A stretch of 15,617 nucleotides of DNA. Origin: JADKAV01 sp963769435. Its GTDB lineage: Bacteria > Actinomycetota > Actinomycetes > S36-B12 > UBA10799. The translations under genes and the position numbers were made by a program. The DNA lies in NCBI GenBank assembly GCA_963769435.1, contig CAVYLN010000003.1, forward strand, positions 1 to 15,617. Reading direction: 5' to 3'. Position 1 is the first letter of the stretch; every line of letters begins with the position of its first letter. Positions 6,440 through 13,112 of the stretch are shown here, piece by piece. Under the pieces are notes generated by a model. That model was not told the DNA's origin. It worked only from the letters and a program-made list of their open reading frames with translations, and did not search any database.

Positions 6440-7747
6440 GTGGACCTGAGCGATGGCGAACTGCTCGAACTTCTCGGGACGTGGTTGCCACAGCGGCGCT
6501 GGTTCGCTGCCAAGGGGTTCGCGATCAACGAGCTTCGGGTGCTGTCCCGGTGGCCCATTCCTGGGGTTGCCGGCGCCCATCACGTTGTGGTGGGGGTCGA
6601 GTCGTCCGCGGGCACCTGGCAGGTCTACCAGACGCCGATCGCACTGCGGGAAGGTCCGCCGGAGGCCGTGATCGGGGCGACCCGAGCGGGTACCGCGATC
6701 GATGCCCTGCATGACGCGCAGGTGGTCGCAGCGATCCTCAGGGTCACGGGCGCGACCCCGAGTCTGGACCCCATAGAGACGCCGTTGCATCCGCAGACGC
6801 AGTGGCGCCGGCCACCACCGGTCGATGGGAAACACCGTGTTCTCACCGTTGAACAGAGCAACACCTCAGTGGTGATCGGCGACAAGGCGCTCGTGAAGTT
6901 CTTCCGGATTCTCGTTCCTGGGATCAATCCCGACGTCGAGGTGCACGCAGCATTGGCCGGAATGGGGAGTGCCGGAGTCGCTGAGATCCTGGGATGGATC
7001 AACGGTGGTTGGCCGGACCCGTCAGGGCAGGCGGTCCATGGCCACCTGGCCATGATCAGTGAGTTCTTCCCCGACGCTGTGGACGGTTGGGCCCTTGCAG
7101 GACACCATTCGCGGCAGGCGCTGGAGTTCGCCCCAGAGGCCGAGTCGCTCGGTCTGGCGACGGCCCTGGTGCACGATGAACTCGCGGCCGCATTTCCCAC
7201 TGTGTCCCTGGGACGCGCTGAAGTGGATGAACTGGCCGACCGCCTTCAACGCCGACTGCGCATTGCCGGAGAAGTCGTCGCGGAGTTGGCTGCGCTACTG
7301 CCGCGACTTCACGAACGCATCGAGCGCATCCGAGAGATCCCGCAGGTGACCGTGCAGCGGGTGCACGGGGATCTCCATCTCGGTCAGGTGCTCCGTACCG
7401 CCGGTGGGTGGCGAATCCTGGACTTCGAGGGCGAGCCGGGCGCCGATCTGGCATCGCGTCGCGTCCTGGATCATCGCTGCCGTGATGTCGCCGGCATGAT
7501 GCGATCGTTCGCGTACGCCGCGTGGCACTTCGATGGAGACCGTCTGCGCGCCAGGACCTGGGCACAAGAGAGCTGCGACGCCTTTCGTGCCGGCTACTTG
7601 AGTGCGGCCGGCAGCGACCCCGCCGACGGGCCCCTTCTGCAGGCATACCTGATCGACAAGGCCGCCTACGAGGCCGTGTACGAGTACCGCAACCGTCCCG
7701 ACTGGCTGGAGATCCCGCTGGCAGGACTGCGGGAGCTGGCCCGCTGA
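6440..7747 (+). CDS. mak: Maltokinase (Mak/Pep2)
   Basis: A 435-aa maltokinase that phosphorylates maltose to maltose-1-phosphate with ATP, feeding the GlgE pathway of alpha-glucan synthesis in the cytosol. The N-terminal LPQRRWFAAKG at 16-26 is the typical cap-domain opening. The C-terminal lobe has VEQSNTSVV at 137-145, GINPDVE at 161-167, the phosphotransferase loop VHGDLHLGQVL at 308-318 (Asp311), and the metal-binding ILDFEGEPG at 326-334 (Asp328). The ending DKAAYEAVYEYRNRPDWLEIPL is also family-typical. The length is close to mycobacterial Mak (about 455 aa). The GTG at 6440 is chosen because it gives the usual short lead before QRRW; an ATG at 6401 would add 13 unlike residues. No treS or glgE is present in the window, so its usual partners are elsewhere. 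It is convergent with the aldo/keto reductase. Confidence 0.9.
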   Translation: MDLSDGELLELLGTWLPQRRWFAAKGFAINELRVLSRWPIPGVAGAHHVVVGVESSAGTWQVYQTPIALREGPPEAVIGATRAGTAIDALHDAQVVAAILRVTGATPSLDPIETPLHPQTQWRRPPPVDGKHRVLTVEQSNTSVVIGDKALVKFFRILVPGINPDVEVHAALAGMGSAGVAEILGWINGGWPDPSGQAVHGHLAMISEFFPDAVDGWALAGHHSRQALEFAPEAESLGLATALVHDELAAAFPTVSLGRAEVDELADRLQRRLRIAGEVVAELAALLPRLHERIERIREIPQVTVQRVHGDLHLGQVLRTAGGWRILDFEGEPGADLASRRVLDHRCRDVAGMMRSFAYAAWHFDGDRLRARTWAQESCDAFRAGYLSAAGSDPADGPLLQAYLIDKAAYEAVYEYRNRPDWLEIPLAGLRELAR

Positions 7748-7750
7748 TTC
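7738..7750 (+). repeat. 13-bp direct repeat, copy A
   Basis: GGCCCGCTGATTC, which covers the last maltokinase codons and its TGA stop. An exact copy lies 50 bp downstream at 7788-7800. Confidence 0.8.
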
Positions 7751-7784
7751 TGGTGTCACGCGGCGGTTGAGGGTGAAGGGTCCG

Positions 7785-8768
7785 TCAGGCCCGCTGATTC
7801 CAGCCGAACTCCGGGTAGGACATCGCGGGGGCCGAGACGTCGCTGAGTGCTTGTGCGATCTGCGACGGGATCTCAAGTTCCTCGCTGGCCAGAGCGGTGC
7901 GCAACTGGGCCAGGGTCCTGGTCCCGACCAGCGCCGCGGTGACGCCGGGTTGATCGCGTACCCAAGCCAGTGCCACCTCTGCAGGGCTGACCCCGAGGCC
8001 GTCGGCGGCAGTCGCGGTGGCGTCCGCGATGCGTCGCGCCGCCTCTGTGAGGTACGGCTGCACAAAGCTGGCGAAGACCGGGTTCCCGGCGCGGGAGTCG
8101 GCGGGGATTCCCGATCGGTACTTCCCCGAGAGAACACCACGGCCCAGCGACGACCAGGCGAGCAGTCCCATGCCGTGTGCACGCAGAGCGGGGACGACCT
8201 CCCGCTCCACACCGCGCTGGAGCAGCGAGTACTCCATCTGTGAGCAGACCGGGACCGCTGCGTTCGGCATGGCTCGCTGCCAGGTTGCTACCTGCGAGGT
8301 CTGCCACCCCGCGTAGTTGCTGATGCCGACGTAGCGCGCCTTTCCCGACGACACGGCCGCATCCACGGCGCTCAGGGTCTCTTCGATCGGTGTCAGGGGA
8401 TCCCATGCGTGCAACTGCCACAGGTCGACGTGATCCACTCCGAGTCGTCGCAGAGAGCCGTTGAGACTGTTCAGCAGGTGACCCCGCGAGGCGTCGAAGC
8501 GGCGCTCGCTGGTGGGCCGCGAGACGGCTTTCGTCGCGATCACCACCGCGTCTCGACGGTCGCTGTCGACCAGCAGCCGTCCGAGGATCTTCTCCGACTC
8601 GCCATCGGCGTAGACATCGGCGGTGTCGACGAGTGTTCCTCCCGCCCCCAGGAACATGTCCAGCAGTTCCGCCGCTTCGTGCTCATCGGTGTCGCGGCCC
8701 CAGGTCATCGTCCCCAGCCCGATCCGGCTGACCCGCAACCCGCTCCTGCCGACAGATCGCATCTCCAC
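7785..8768 (-). CDS. Aldo/keto reductase
   Basis: A 327-aa NADPH-dependent oxidoreductase of the aldo/keto reductase superfamily. These are cytosolic TIM-barrel enzymes that reduce aldehydes and ketones; the substrate cannot be read from sequence. The complete catalytic tetrad is visible: Asp48 and Tyr53 in VDTADVY, Lys80 in VIATKAVS, and His120 in LWQLHAWD. The C-terminal VGTRTLAQLRTALAS fits the cofactor 2'-phosphate loop. The VGISNYAGWQ and SLLQRGVEREVVPALRAHGMGLLAWSSLGRGVLSGKY stretches match the broad class of bacterial general reductases (YajO/Tas-like). The start is the GTG at 8768-8766, because a TACCTT -10 lies exactly 6 nt upstream; a TTG at 8774 and an ATG at 8762 are alternatives. 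It is a single gene, convergent with maltokinase (37-bp gap) and divergent from the LLM oxidoreductase. Confidence 0.88.
   Translation of the reverse strand: MEMRSVGRSGLRVSRIGLGTMTWGRDTDEHEAAELLDMFLGAGGTLVDTADVYADGESEKILGRLLVDSDRRDAVVIATKAVSRPTSERRFDASRGHLLNSLNGSLRRLGVDHVDLWQLHAWDPLTPIEETLSAVDAAVSSGKARYVGISNYAGWQTSQVATWQRAMPNAAVPVCSQMEYSLLQRGVEREVVPALRAHGMGLLAWSSLGRGVLSGKYRSGIPADSRAGNPVFASFVQPYLTEAARRIADATATAADGLGVSPAEVALAWVRDQPGVTAALVGTRTLAQLRTALASEELEIPSQIAQALSDVSAPAMSYPEFGWNQRA
7788..7800 (+). repeat. 13-bp direct repeat, copy B
   Basis: The same GGCCCGCTGATTC as at 7738-7750. Here it encodes, on the opposite strand, the last residues (NQRA) of the aldo/keto reductase. Confidence 0.8.
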
Positions 8769-8774
8769 GAACAA

Positions 8775-8780
8775 AAGGTA
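8775..8780 (-). promoter_or_regulatory. Candidate -10 element for leaderless aldo/keto reductase
   Basis: On the minus strand this is TACCTT, a TANNNT match ending 6 nt before the GTG at 8768. It decides that start over the neighbouring TTG and ATG codons. Confidence 0.55.
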
Positions 8781-8837
8781 TCCGAGTGTGGCCTGGCACG
8801 GCCGGACAAACGCGCAAGGCTCCCGATGCCCACCTCA

Positions 8838-8866
8838 CCGCTCCCGAGAGCGGAGGCCTCGCCTCC
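8838..8866. other. Two overlapping perfect hairpins in a divergent intergenic region
   Basis: CCGCTC-CCGA-GAGCGG (8838-8853) is followed by GGAGGC-CTC-GCCTCC (8852-8866), sharing two G bases, so the two stems are mutually exclusive at their junction. They lie 31 bp upstream of the LLM oxidoreductase -10 and outside any credible reading frame. Operator, structured transcript or chance are all possible. Confidence 0.4.
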
Positions 8867-8896
8867 ACCGATTGTGGTCACGCCGACGGGCGGGAC

Positions 8897-8902
8897 TAGG
8901 CT
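8897..8902 (+). promoter_or_regulatory. Candidate -10 element for leaderless LLM oxidoreductase
   Basis: TAGGCT, the same hexamer as before mshC, ends 7 nt before the ATG at 8910. It supports that ATG over in-frame upstream starts. Confidence 0.55.
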
Positions 8903-8909
8903 GCCGAGC

Positions 8910-9956
8910 ATGCGACTTGGAGTGAATCTAGGGTACTGGGGCGCCGGTAACGACGCGGACAATCTGGCACTGGCTCGTGAGGCCGACCGCTTGGGCTACT
9001 CGGTGGCGTGGGCGGCGGAGGCCTACGGTTCTGATGCGGCCACGGTTCTTGCGTGGGTGGCGGCGCAGACGGAGCAGATCGATGTCGGCAGCGCGATCTT
9101 CCAGATCCCTGGACGGACGCCCGCGAACTGTGCGATGACGGCCGCCACCCTCGACGCGCTGTCGGGAGGAAGGTTCCGGCTGGGTCTGGGCGTCTCCGGA
9201 CCGCAGGTGTCCGAGGGCTGGCACGGTGTCAAGTTCGACAAACCTCTGGCACGCACTCGGGAGTACACCGAGATCGTTCGCAAGGCGCTGCACCGTGAAC
9301 GCCTGCAGTACGAGGGCGAGTTCTTCACGCTGCCCCTGCCCGATGGTCCGGGTAAGGCACTGACACTGACTGTCCACCCGGTGCGCGATGAGATCCCCAT
9401 GTACCTGGCCGCCATCGGCCCGAAGAATCTGGAACTCACCGGCGAGATGTTCGACGGATGGCTGGCGATCTTCTACAACCCCGAGTTCGCGGGGGAGTTG
9501 CTGGCAAACATCGAGACCGGCCGCCAGAAGGTGGGCAAGACGATGGCGGACTTCGACGTCGTGCCGACAGTGCCTGTGGTCTTCGGCGACGACCTGGAAG
9601 CGTGTGCGATGCCGGTGCGGGCCTACTCGGCCCTGTACATCGGCGGGATGGGCAGCCGGGAGAAGAACTTCTACAACCGGTTGGCGTCCCGGATGGGCTA
9701 CGAGGAGGCCGCGATCGACATCCAGAACAAGTACCTCGCGAAGGACCAGATGGGGGCCATGGCGGCCGTGCCGCTCGACTTCATCGACAAGACCTCTCTG
9801 ATCGGACCGCCGGAGCGGGTCCGTGAACGCCTGCACGCCTATGCAGACTCGGGAGTGACCACGCTGACGGTTGCCACCTACGCGGGCAGCCTGCAGGAGC
9901 GACTGGACACGCTGCGCACGATGGCCGAGGTGGTGGAAGCCGCCGGCCTGGCCTGA
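8910..9956 (+). CDS. LLM-class F420-dependent oxidoreductase (Rv3520c-like)
   Basis: A 348-aa member of the luciferase-like monooxygenase superfamily, in the actinobacterial branch that uses the deazaflavin F420. It resembles M. tuberculosis Rv3520c along most of its length. Shared patterns are the N-terminal LGYWGA, AEAYGSDA near 37-44, RTPANCAMTAATLDALSGGRF, LGLGVSGPQVSEGWHG, KPLARTREYTEIVR, the IGPKNLELTGEMFDGWLAIFY block and ALYIGGMGSREKNF. The fold is an F420-binding TIM barrel. The substrate is unknown, and use of F420 rather than FMN is inferred from the subfamily. The start is the ATG at 8910, supported by the leaderless -10 and the family N-terminus (MRLG). The stop overlaps the uppP start (TGATG), so the two form an operon. 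Confidence 0.88.
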   Translation: MRLGVNLGYWGAGNDADNLALAREADRLGYSVAWAAEAYGSDAATVLAWVAAQTEQIDVGSAIFQIPGRTPANCAMTAATLDALSGGRFRLGLGVSGPQVSEGWHGVKFDKPLARTREYTEIVRKALHRERLQYEGEFFTLPLPDGPGKALTLTVHPVRDEIPMYLAAIGPKNLELTGEMFDGWLAIFYNPEFAGELLANIETGRQKVGKTMADFDVVPTVPVVFGDDLEACAMPVRAYSALYIGGMGSREKNFYNRLASRMGYEEAAIDIQNKYLAKDQMGAMAAVPLDFIDKTSLIGPPERVRERLHAYADSGVTTLTVATYAGSLQERLDTLRTMAEVVEAAGLA

Positions 9957-10786
9957 TGAACGACCCGATCTCGTATTTCGAGGCCCTGATCCTGGGGATC
10001 GTGCAGGGGCTGACCGAGTTCCTTCCGATATCCAGCAGCGCCCACGTGCTGATCGTCAGCACGATCGCGGGCTGGGGTGACCCGGGCGCGGCATTCACCG
10101 CGGTGACGCAGCTTGGCACCGAGACCGCCGTGCTTGTGTACTTCCGCCGCGACATCTGGCGGATCATCACCACCTGGACCAGATCCCTGTACACCCCGGA
10201 ACTGCGGGGGTCTATCGACGCCCGGATGGGCTGGTACGTGATCATCGGGACACTGCCGATCGGGTTCTTCGGATATGTGTTCAGCGACCAGATCGAGACG
10301 GCGGCCAGGAACCTTTGGCTGGTGGCGACCGTGCTGATCGTCTTCGGACTCGTGCTCGGCGCCGCCGACCGATGGGGGGCCCAGGACAAGTCTCTGGACG
10401 ATCTGACGACCCGCACCGGCCTGATATTCGGTTTCGGGCAGGCGTTGGCGCTCATCCCCGGCGTGTCCCGTTCCGGGGCCACGATCAGCACCGGACGGAT
10501 GCTCGGCTTCGACCGTCCGTCGGCCACGCGGTACGCGTTCCTGCTGGCCATTCCGGCGGTCGTCGTCTCGGGGTTGTACGAGGCACTGAAGATCGGTGAC
10601 GAGACGAACGTGTCGTGGGGGCCCACGATCCTGGCGACGGTCATCGCCTTCTTCGTCGGATATGCGGTGATCTCCTGGTTGATCCGGTACGTGTCGCACG
10701 GTTCGTTCCTGCCGTTCGTGATCTACCGCATCGGGCTCGGGGCCCTGGTGATGGCGCTGCTGGCCACCGGCACGATCACCACGTAG
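9956..10786 (+). CDS. uppP: Undecaprenyl-diphosphatase UppP (BacA family)
   Basis: A 276-aa polytopic membrane enzyme that removes a phosphate from undecaprenyl diphosphate outside the membrane, recycling the lipid carrier for peptidoglycan and other envelope polymers. It is also linked to bacitracin resistance. Both signature regions are present: GIVQGLTEFLPISSSAH at 14-30, with Glu21, Ser27 and His30 at the same positions as in E. coli, and PGVSRSGAT at 168-176 with Arg172. Several hydrophobic segments follow the family pattern, including about 92-108, 120-136, 193-208 and 224-243. The length is normal. The ATG at 9956 shares its A with the preceding TGA, and no ribosome site is seen, so translation is probably coupled. 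In mycobacteria uppP lies near the same phosphatase and mshC cluster found here. Confidence 0.95.
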   Translation: MNDPISYFEALILGIVQGLTEFLPISSSAHVLIVSTIAGWGDPGAAFTAVTQLGTETAVLVYFRRDIWRIITTWTRSLYTPELRGSIDARMGWYVIIGTLPIGFFGYVFSDQIETAARNLWLVATVLIVFGLVLGAADRWGAQDKSLDDLTTRTGLIFGFGQALALIPGVSRSGATISTGRMLGFDRPSATRYAFLLAIPAVVVSGLYEALKIGDETNVSWGPTILATVIAFFVGYAVISWLIRYVSHGSFLPFVIYRIGLGALVMALLATGTITT

Positions 10787-10792
10787 GGCGGG

Positions 10793-10829
10793 GCCGGACG
10801 ACCGGCACTACCGGGCGGCCATGCGGCCG
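10793..10829. terminator. Paired GC hairpins between convergent uppP and corA
   Basis: The gap between the two stops is 44 bp. It holds GCCGG-ACGA-CCGGC (10793-10806) and CGGCC-ATGC-GGCCG (10816-10829). Both are perfect 5-bp stems with 4-nt loops. There is no T-tract on either strand, so this is at best a non-canonical two-way terminator. Confidence 0.4.
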
Positions 10830-10830
10830 G

Positions 10831-11856
10831 TCACAGCCATCCGGAACGTTTGAATCCCCGGTACAGGGAGAAACAGATCCCGCCCATGAGCGCCAGTACC
10901 AGCACGTATCCGTATCGCCAGCGCAACTCCGGCATCCAATCGAAGTTCATTCCGTAGATGCCCGCGATCATCGTCGGCACGGCGGCGATGGCGACGTAGG
11001 CACTGATCCGGCGCATGTCCGCGTTCTGTTGCAGGTCCTGCTGGGAGGTGGCGGCCATGAGCAGGGTCATGAGCAATTGGTCGTTGGTCTCCGACTGGTC
11101 GGCGACGCGCAGCAGATGGTCCCCGAGGTCGCGGAAGAACGGATGCAGGTCCTCGGGGATACCACCGATCTCGTCTCTGACCAGGGCGTGGGACATGCCG
11201 ACCAGCGGGCTCACCGCCCGGCGCATCTCGAGGTTCTCCCGCTTGATCCGATAGATCATCTCGGCATCGTTGGTGCGTTCGGGCGAGAAGACCGACTCTT
11301 CGAGTTCCTCGATGTCCTTGTTGACCTCTTCGGCCACGCTCAGGTACCCGTCGACCGTGGCGTCCATGATCGCGTGGGCCACGGCGGTCGGACCGTGTGC
11401 GAGGAACTCCGGGTCGGCCTCAAGACGACGGCGGATTCCGGTGATGTCCCCGAGTGGTCCGTACCGGACGGTGATCACGAAGTGGTCGCCGAGGAAGATG
11501 GAGATCTGACCGGTCTCGACGTCCGAAGTCCGCTCGTAGTACGAGAGGATCTTCATGATCACCAGGGCCGCCCGGTCGCCCAACTCGACCTTGGGACGCT
11601 GCCGGTGGTTCGCCGCGTCCTCGACCTGCAACTGGTCGAGGTCGAATACGGACTGGACCAGGCTGAGCTCCGCACGAGAGGGCTCGAACAACCCGACCCA
11701 CACGAACTGGCCGGGCTCCTTGCGGGCTTCCGTGTACAGGTCGGCCAGGCTGCTGCGCAGTCCAGCCGCGTCCCCGGGGATCTCGCCGGCCACCTGCGCA
11801 CTGTTCGCGGCGTCGACGAGATGGCCCTTCAGGTACAAACCCATGCCGCGGATCAC
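10831..11856 (-). CDS. corA: CorA-family magnesium/cobalt transporter
   Basis: A 341-aa CorA-type divalent cation channel, which works as a pentamer in the inner membrane and takes up Mg2+ (also Co2+ or Ni2+). The long cytoplasmic N-terminal domain runs to about residue 280, with the charged stalk helix EEVNKDIEELEESVFS. Two C-terminal membrane segments follow, about 286-301 and 315-331. The selectivity motif GMN is at 302-304 (YGMNFDWMPEL), at the end of the first segment as expected. The basic end YRGFKRSGWL fits the cytosolic tail. The start is the GTG at 11856-11854; an ATG four codons inside (MGLYLKG) is possible. It is convergent with uppP, divergent from the histidine phosphatase across only 37 bp, and probably transcribed alone. 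Confidence 0.93.
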   Translation of the reverse strand: MIRGMGLYLKGHLVDAANSAQVAGEIPGDAAGLRSSLADLYTEARKEPGQFVWVGLFEPSRAELSLVQSVFDLDQLQVEDAANHRQRPKVELGDRAALVIMKILSYYERTSDVETGQISIFLGDHFVITVRYGPLGDITGIRRRLEADPEFLAHGPTAVAHAIMDATVDGYLSVAEEVNKDIEELEESVFSPERTNDAEMIYRIKRENLEMRRAVSPLVGMSHALVRDEIGGIPEDLHPFFRDLGDHLLRVADQSETNDQLLMTLLMAATSQQDLQQNADMRRISAYVAIAAVPTMIAGIYGMNFDWMPELRWRYGYVLVLALMGGICFSLYRGFKRSGWL

Positions 11857-11862
11857 GTTCGC

Positions 11863-11868
11863 AGTGTG
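11863..11868 (-). promoter_or_regulatory. Weak candidate -10 element for leaderless corA
   Basis: On the minus strand this reads CACACT (A2 and T6 kept), ending 6 nt before the GTG at 11856. It lies back to back with the phosphatase -10, 12 bp away. Confidence 0.35.
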
Positions 11869-11880
11869 CCCTACTCGCCC

Positions 11881-11886
11881 TATTGT
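11881..11886 (+). promoter_or_regulatory. Candidate -10 element for leaderless histidine phosphatase
   Basis: TATTGT matches TANNNT and ends 7 nt before the GTG at 11894. It fixes that start within a long open frame that extends far upstream. Confidence 0.55.
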
Positions 11887-11893
11887 GAGCCAC

Positions 11894-12550
11894 GTGACTA
11901 CCGTTCTGCTGATCCGTCATGGGCGATCCGTGGCCAATGTCGATGGTGTACTTGCCGGCCGCAGCGACAGCCCACTCGATGATGTGGGCCGCGATCAAGC
12001 GCTCGACCTCGGCCGACGACTGGAGAACGTCCCACTGGATCTGCTCGTGTCCAGCCCTCAGTTGCGGGCACGGCAGACCTCGGACCTCGTGGTGGCCGGG
12101 CGTGCGCAGGCCGTCGTGGATGATGCCTTCGCGGAGTGTGACTACGGCGATTGGAGCGGAGCGGCCCTCAGCGAACTGGCCAGCGAACCGGCCTGGGAGA
12201 TAGTGCAGTGGATGCCGTCGGCCGCGCAGTTCCCGGCCGGGGAGACCATGGCGCAGATGGCACACCGCGCCAACCACGGGATTCACAGGCTCGTGGCCGA
12301 CAACCCGGACGCGTTCGTGTGGGTGGTGTCCCACGGCGACGTCATCAAAGCGATCCTCGCCCACGCTCTCGGTGTGCACCTGGACCACTTCCAGCGCATC
12401 GTCGTGGACACCGCGTCGCTCAGTGTTGTCCACTACACCCCGAAGCGGCCGTTCGTCGAGAGGATCAACGACACGGGCGCGATTCGCCTAGCGCGTAAAC
12501 CCGACGACAAAGGCTCCGACGCGGTCGTCGGTGGCCGCACTTCGCAGTAG
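11894..12550 (+). CDS. Histidine phosphatase family protein (MSMEG_4193 type)
   Basis: A 218-aa protein of the histidine phosphatase (phosphoglycerate mutase-like) superfamily, in the actinobacterial branch often named MSMEG_4193-family phosphomutase. The catalytic residues are in place: LIRHGRS with Arg8 and His9 (the phosphorylated histidine), Arg60 in SSPQLRARQT, Glu81 in AECDYGDWSG, and His147 in VVSHGDV. The acidic and polar C-terminal tail past about residue 200 is probably disordered. The natural substrate is unknown. The start is the GTG at 11894 because VTTVLLIRHG is the family N-terminus and the -10 is well placed. It opens the plus-strand block leading to mshC, and an equivalent gene (Rv2135c) holds the same place in M. 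tuberculosis. Confidence 0.9.
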   Translation: MTTVLLIRHGRSVANVDGVLAGRSDSPLDDVGRDQALDLGRRLENVPLDLLVSSPQLRARQTSDLVVAGRAQAVVDDAFAECDYGDWSGAALSELASEPAWEIVQWMPSAAQFPAGETMAQMAHRANHGIHRLVADNPDAFVWVVSHGDVIKAILAHALGVHLDHFQRIVVDTASLSVVHYTPKRPFVERINDTGAIRLARKPDDKGSDAVVGGRTSQ

Positions 12551-12553
12551 GGT
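12548..12553 (+). promoter_or_regulatory. Candidate -10 element overlapping the phosphatase stop codon
   Basis: TAGGGT matches TANNNT. Its first three bases are the TAG stop of the preceding gene, and it ends 7 nt before the GTG at 12561. The DUF3090 gene could thus have its own leaderless start even though the two genes are almost contiguous. Confidence 0.5.
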
Positions 12554-12560
12554 CGAGCCC

Positions 12561-13112
12561 GTGACCCGCCGGATTCTGACCTTCTCGCATCCGCAGCGAT
12601 TCGTCGTGGGCACGGTCGGTGAGCCGGGGGACAGGACCTTCTTCCTGCAGGTCAGTGACCCCGATCCGGTCAGCGTGGTGTGCGAGAAGGAGCAGGCGTC
12701 CGTGCTCGCGGAGAAGGTCGTGGAACTGCTCGATCAGGTGCGCCGTGCCGGGGTGGAGATCCCGGAGGAGGTCGATGAGGAACTGATCGACACCGACGCC
12801 CTCACACAACCCATCGAGCCGGAGTTCCGGGTGGTCTCTATGGGGATCGGCTGGGACCCTGCCGACGAGTCGGTGATCATCGAGGCCCACGCCGAGTCGG
12901 ACAGCGACGACGTCCCTGACATCGGCGACGATGGATCCGGACCGGACACGCTACGGGTCAAGATGACACCGTTGGACGCTCTGGCCTTCTCCGTGAGGGC
13001 CGGGAGGGTGGTCGCCGCCGGCAGGCCGCAGTGCCCGTTCTGTCACCTCCCGATAGATCCCGACGGACACATCTGCCCCCGCGCCAATGGATATCGCCGC
13101 CACGTGACATGA
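12561..13112 (+). CDS. DUF3090 family protein with C-terminal Cys motif
   Basis: A 183-aa protein of the actinobacterial DUF3090 family (M. tuberculosis Rv2134c belongs to it); no function is known. The N-terminal FSHPQRFVVGTVGEPGDRTFFLQ at about 8-30 is the family signature. A middle acidic region (111-128) is followed by a C-terminal CPFCHLPIDPDGHICPRANGYRR with Cys158, Cys161 and Cys172 plus nearby histidines. That looks like a small metal-binding knuckle, though binding is not shown. The GTG at 12561 fits the family start (MTRRI). An upstream GTG at 12531 would overlap the phosphatase gene. The stop overlaps the next start (ATGA), so this gene and the SCO1664-family gene are translated together, which suggests a shared function. 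Confidence 0.88.
   Translation: MTRRILTFSHPQRFVVGTVGEPGDRTFFLQVSDPDPVSVVCEKEQASVLAEKVVELLDQVRRAGVEIPEEVDEELIDTDALTQPIEPEFRVVSMGIGWDPADESVIIEAHAESDSDDVPDIGDDGSGPDTLRVKMTPLDALAFSVRAGRVVAAGRPQCPFCHLPIDPDGHICPRANGYRRHVT

Noticed and set aside
6370..6558. Longer AidB N-terminus starting at 6558
   Set aside because: Overlaps the maltokinase coding region, is serine- and arginine-rich, and the AidB-like N-terminus begins at the GTG 6369.
8409..8909. N-terminal extension of the LLM oxidoreductase upstream of 8910
   Set aside because: Runs antisense through the aldo/keto reductase, and the family starts at MRLG with a -10 just upstream.
10615..11982. 455-aa open frame on the plus strand opposite corA
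   Set aside because: Shadow of corA, whose minus-strand frame has the GMN motif and membrane segments.
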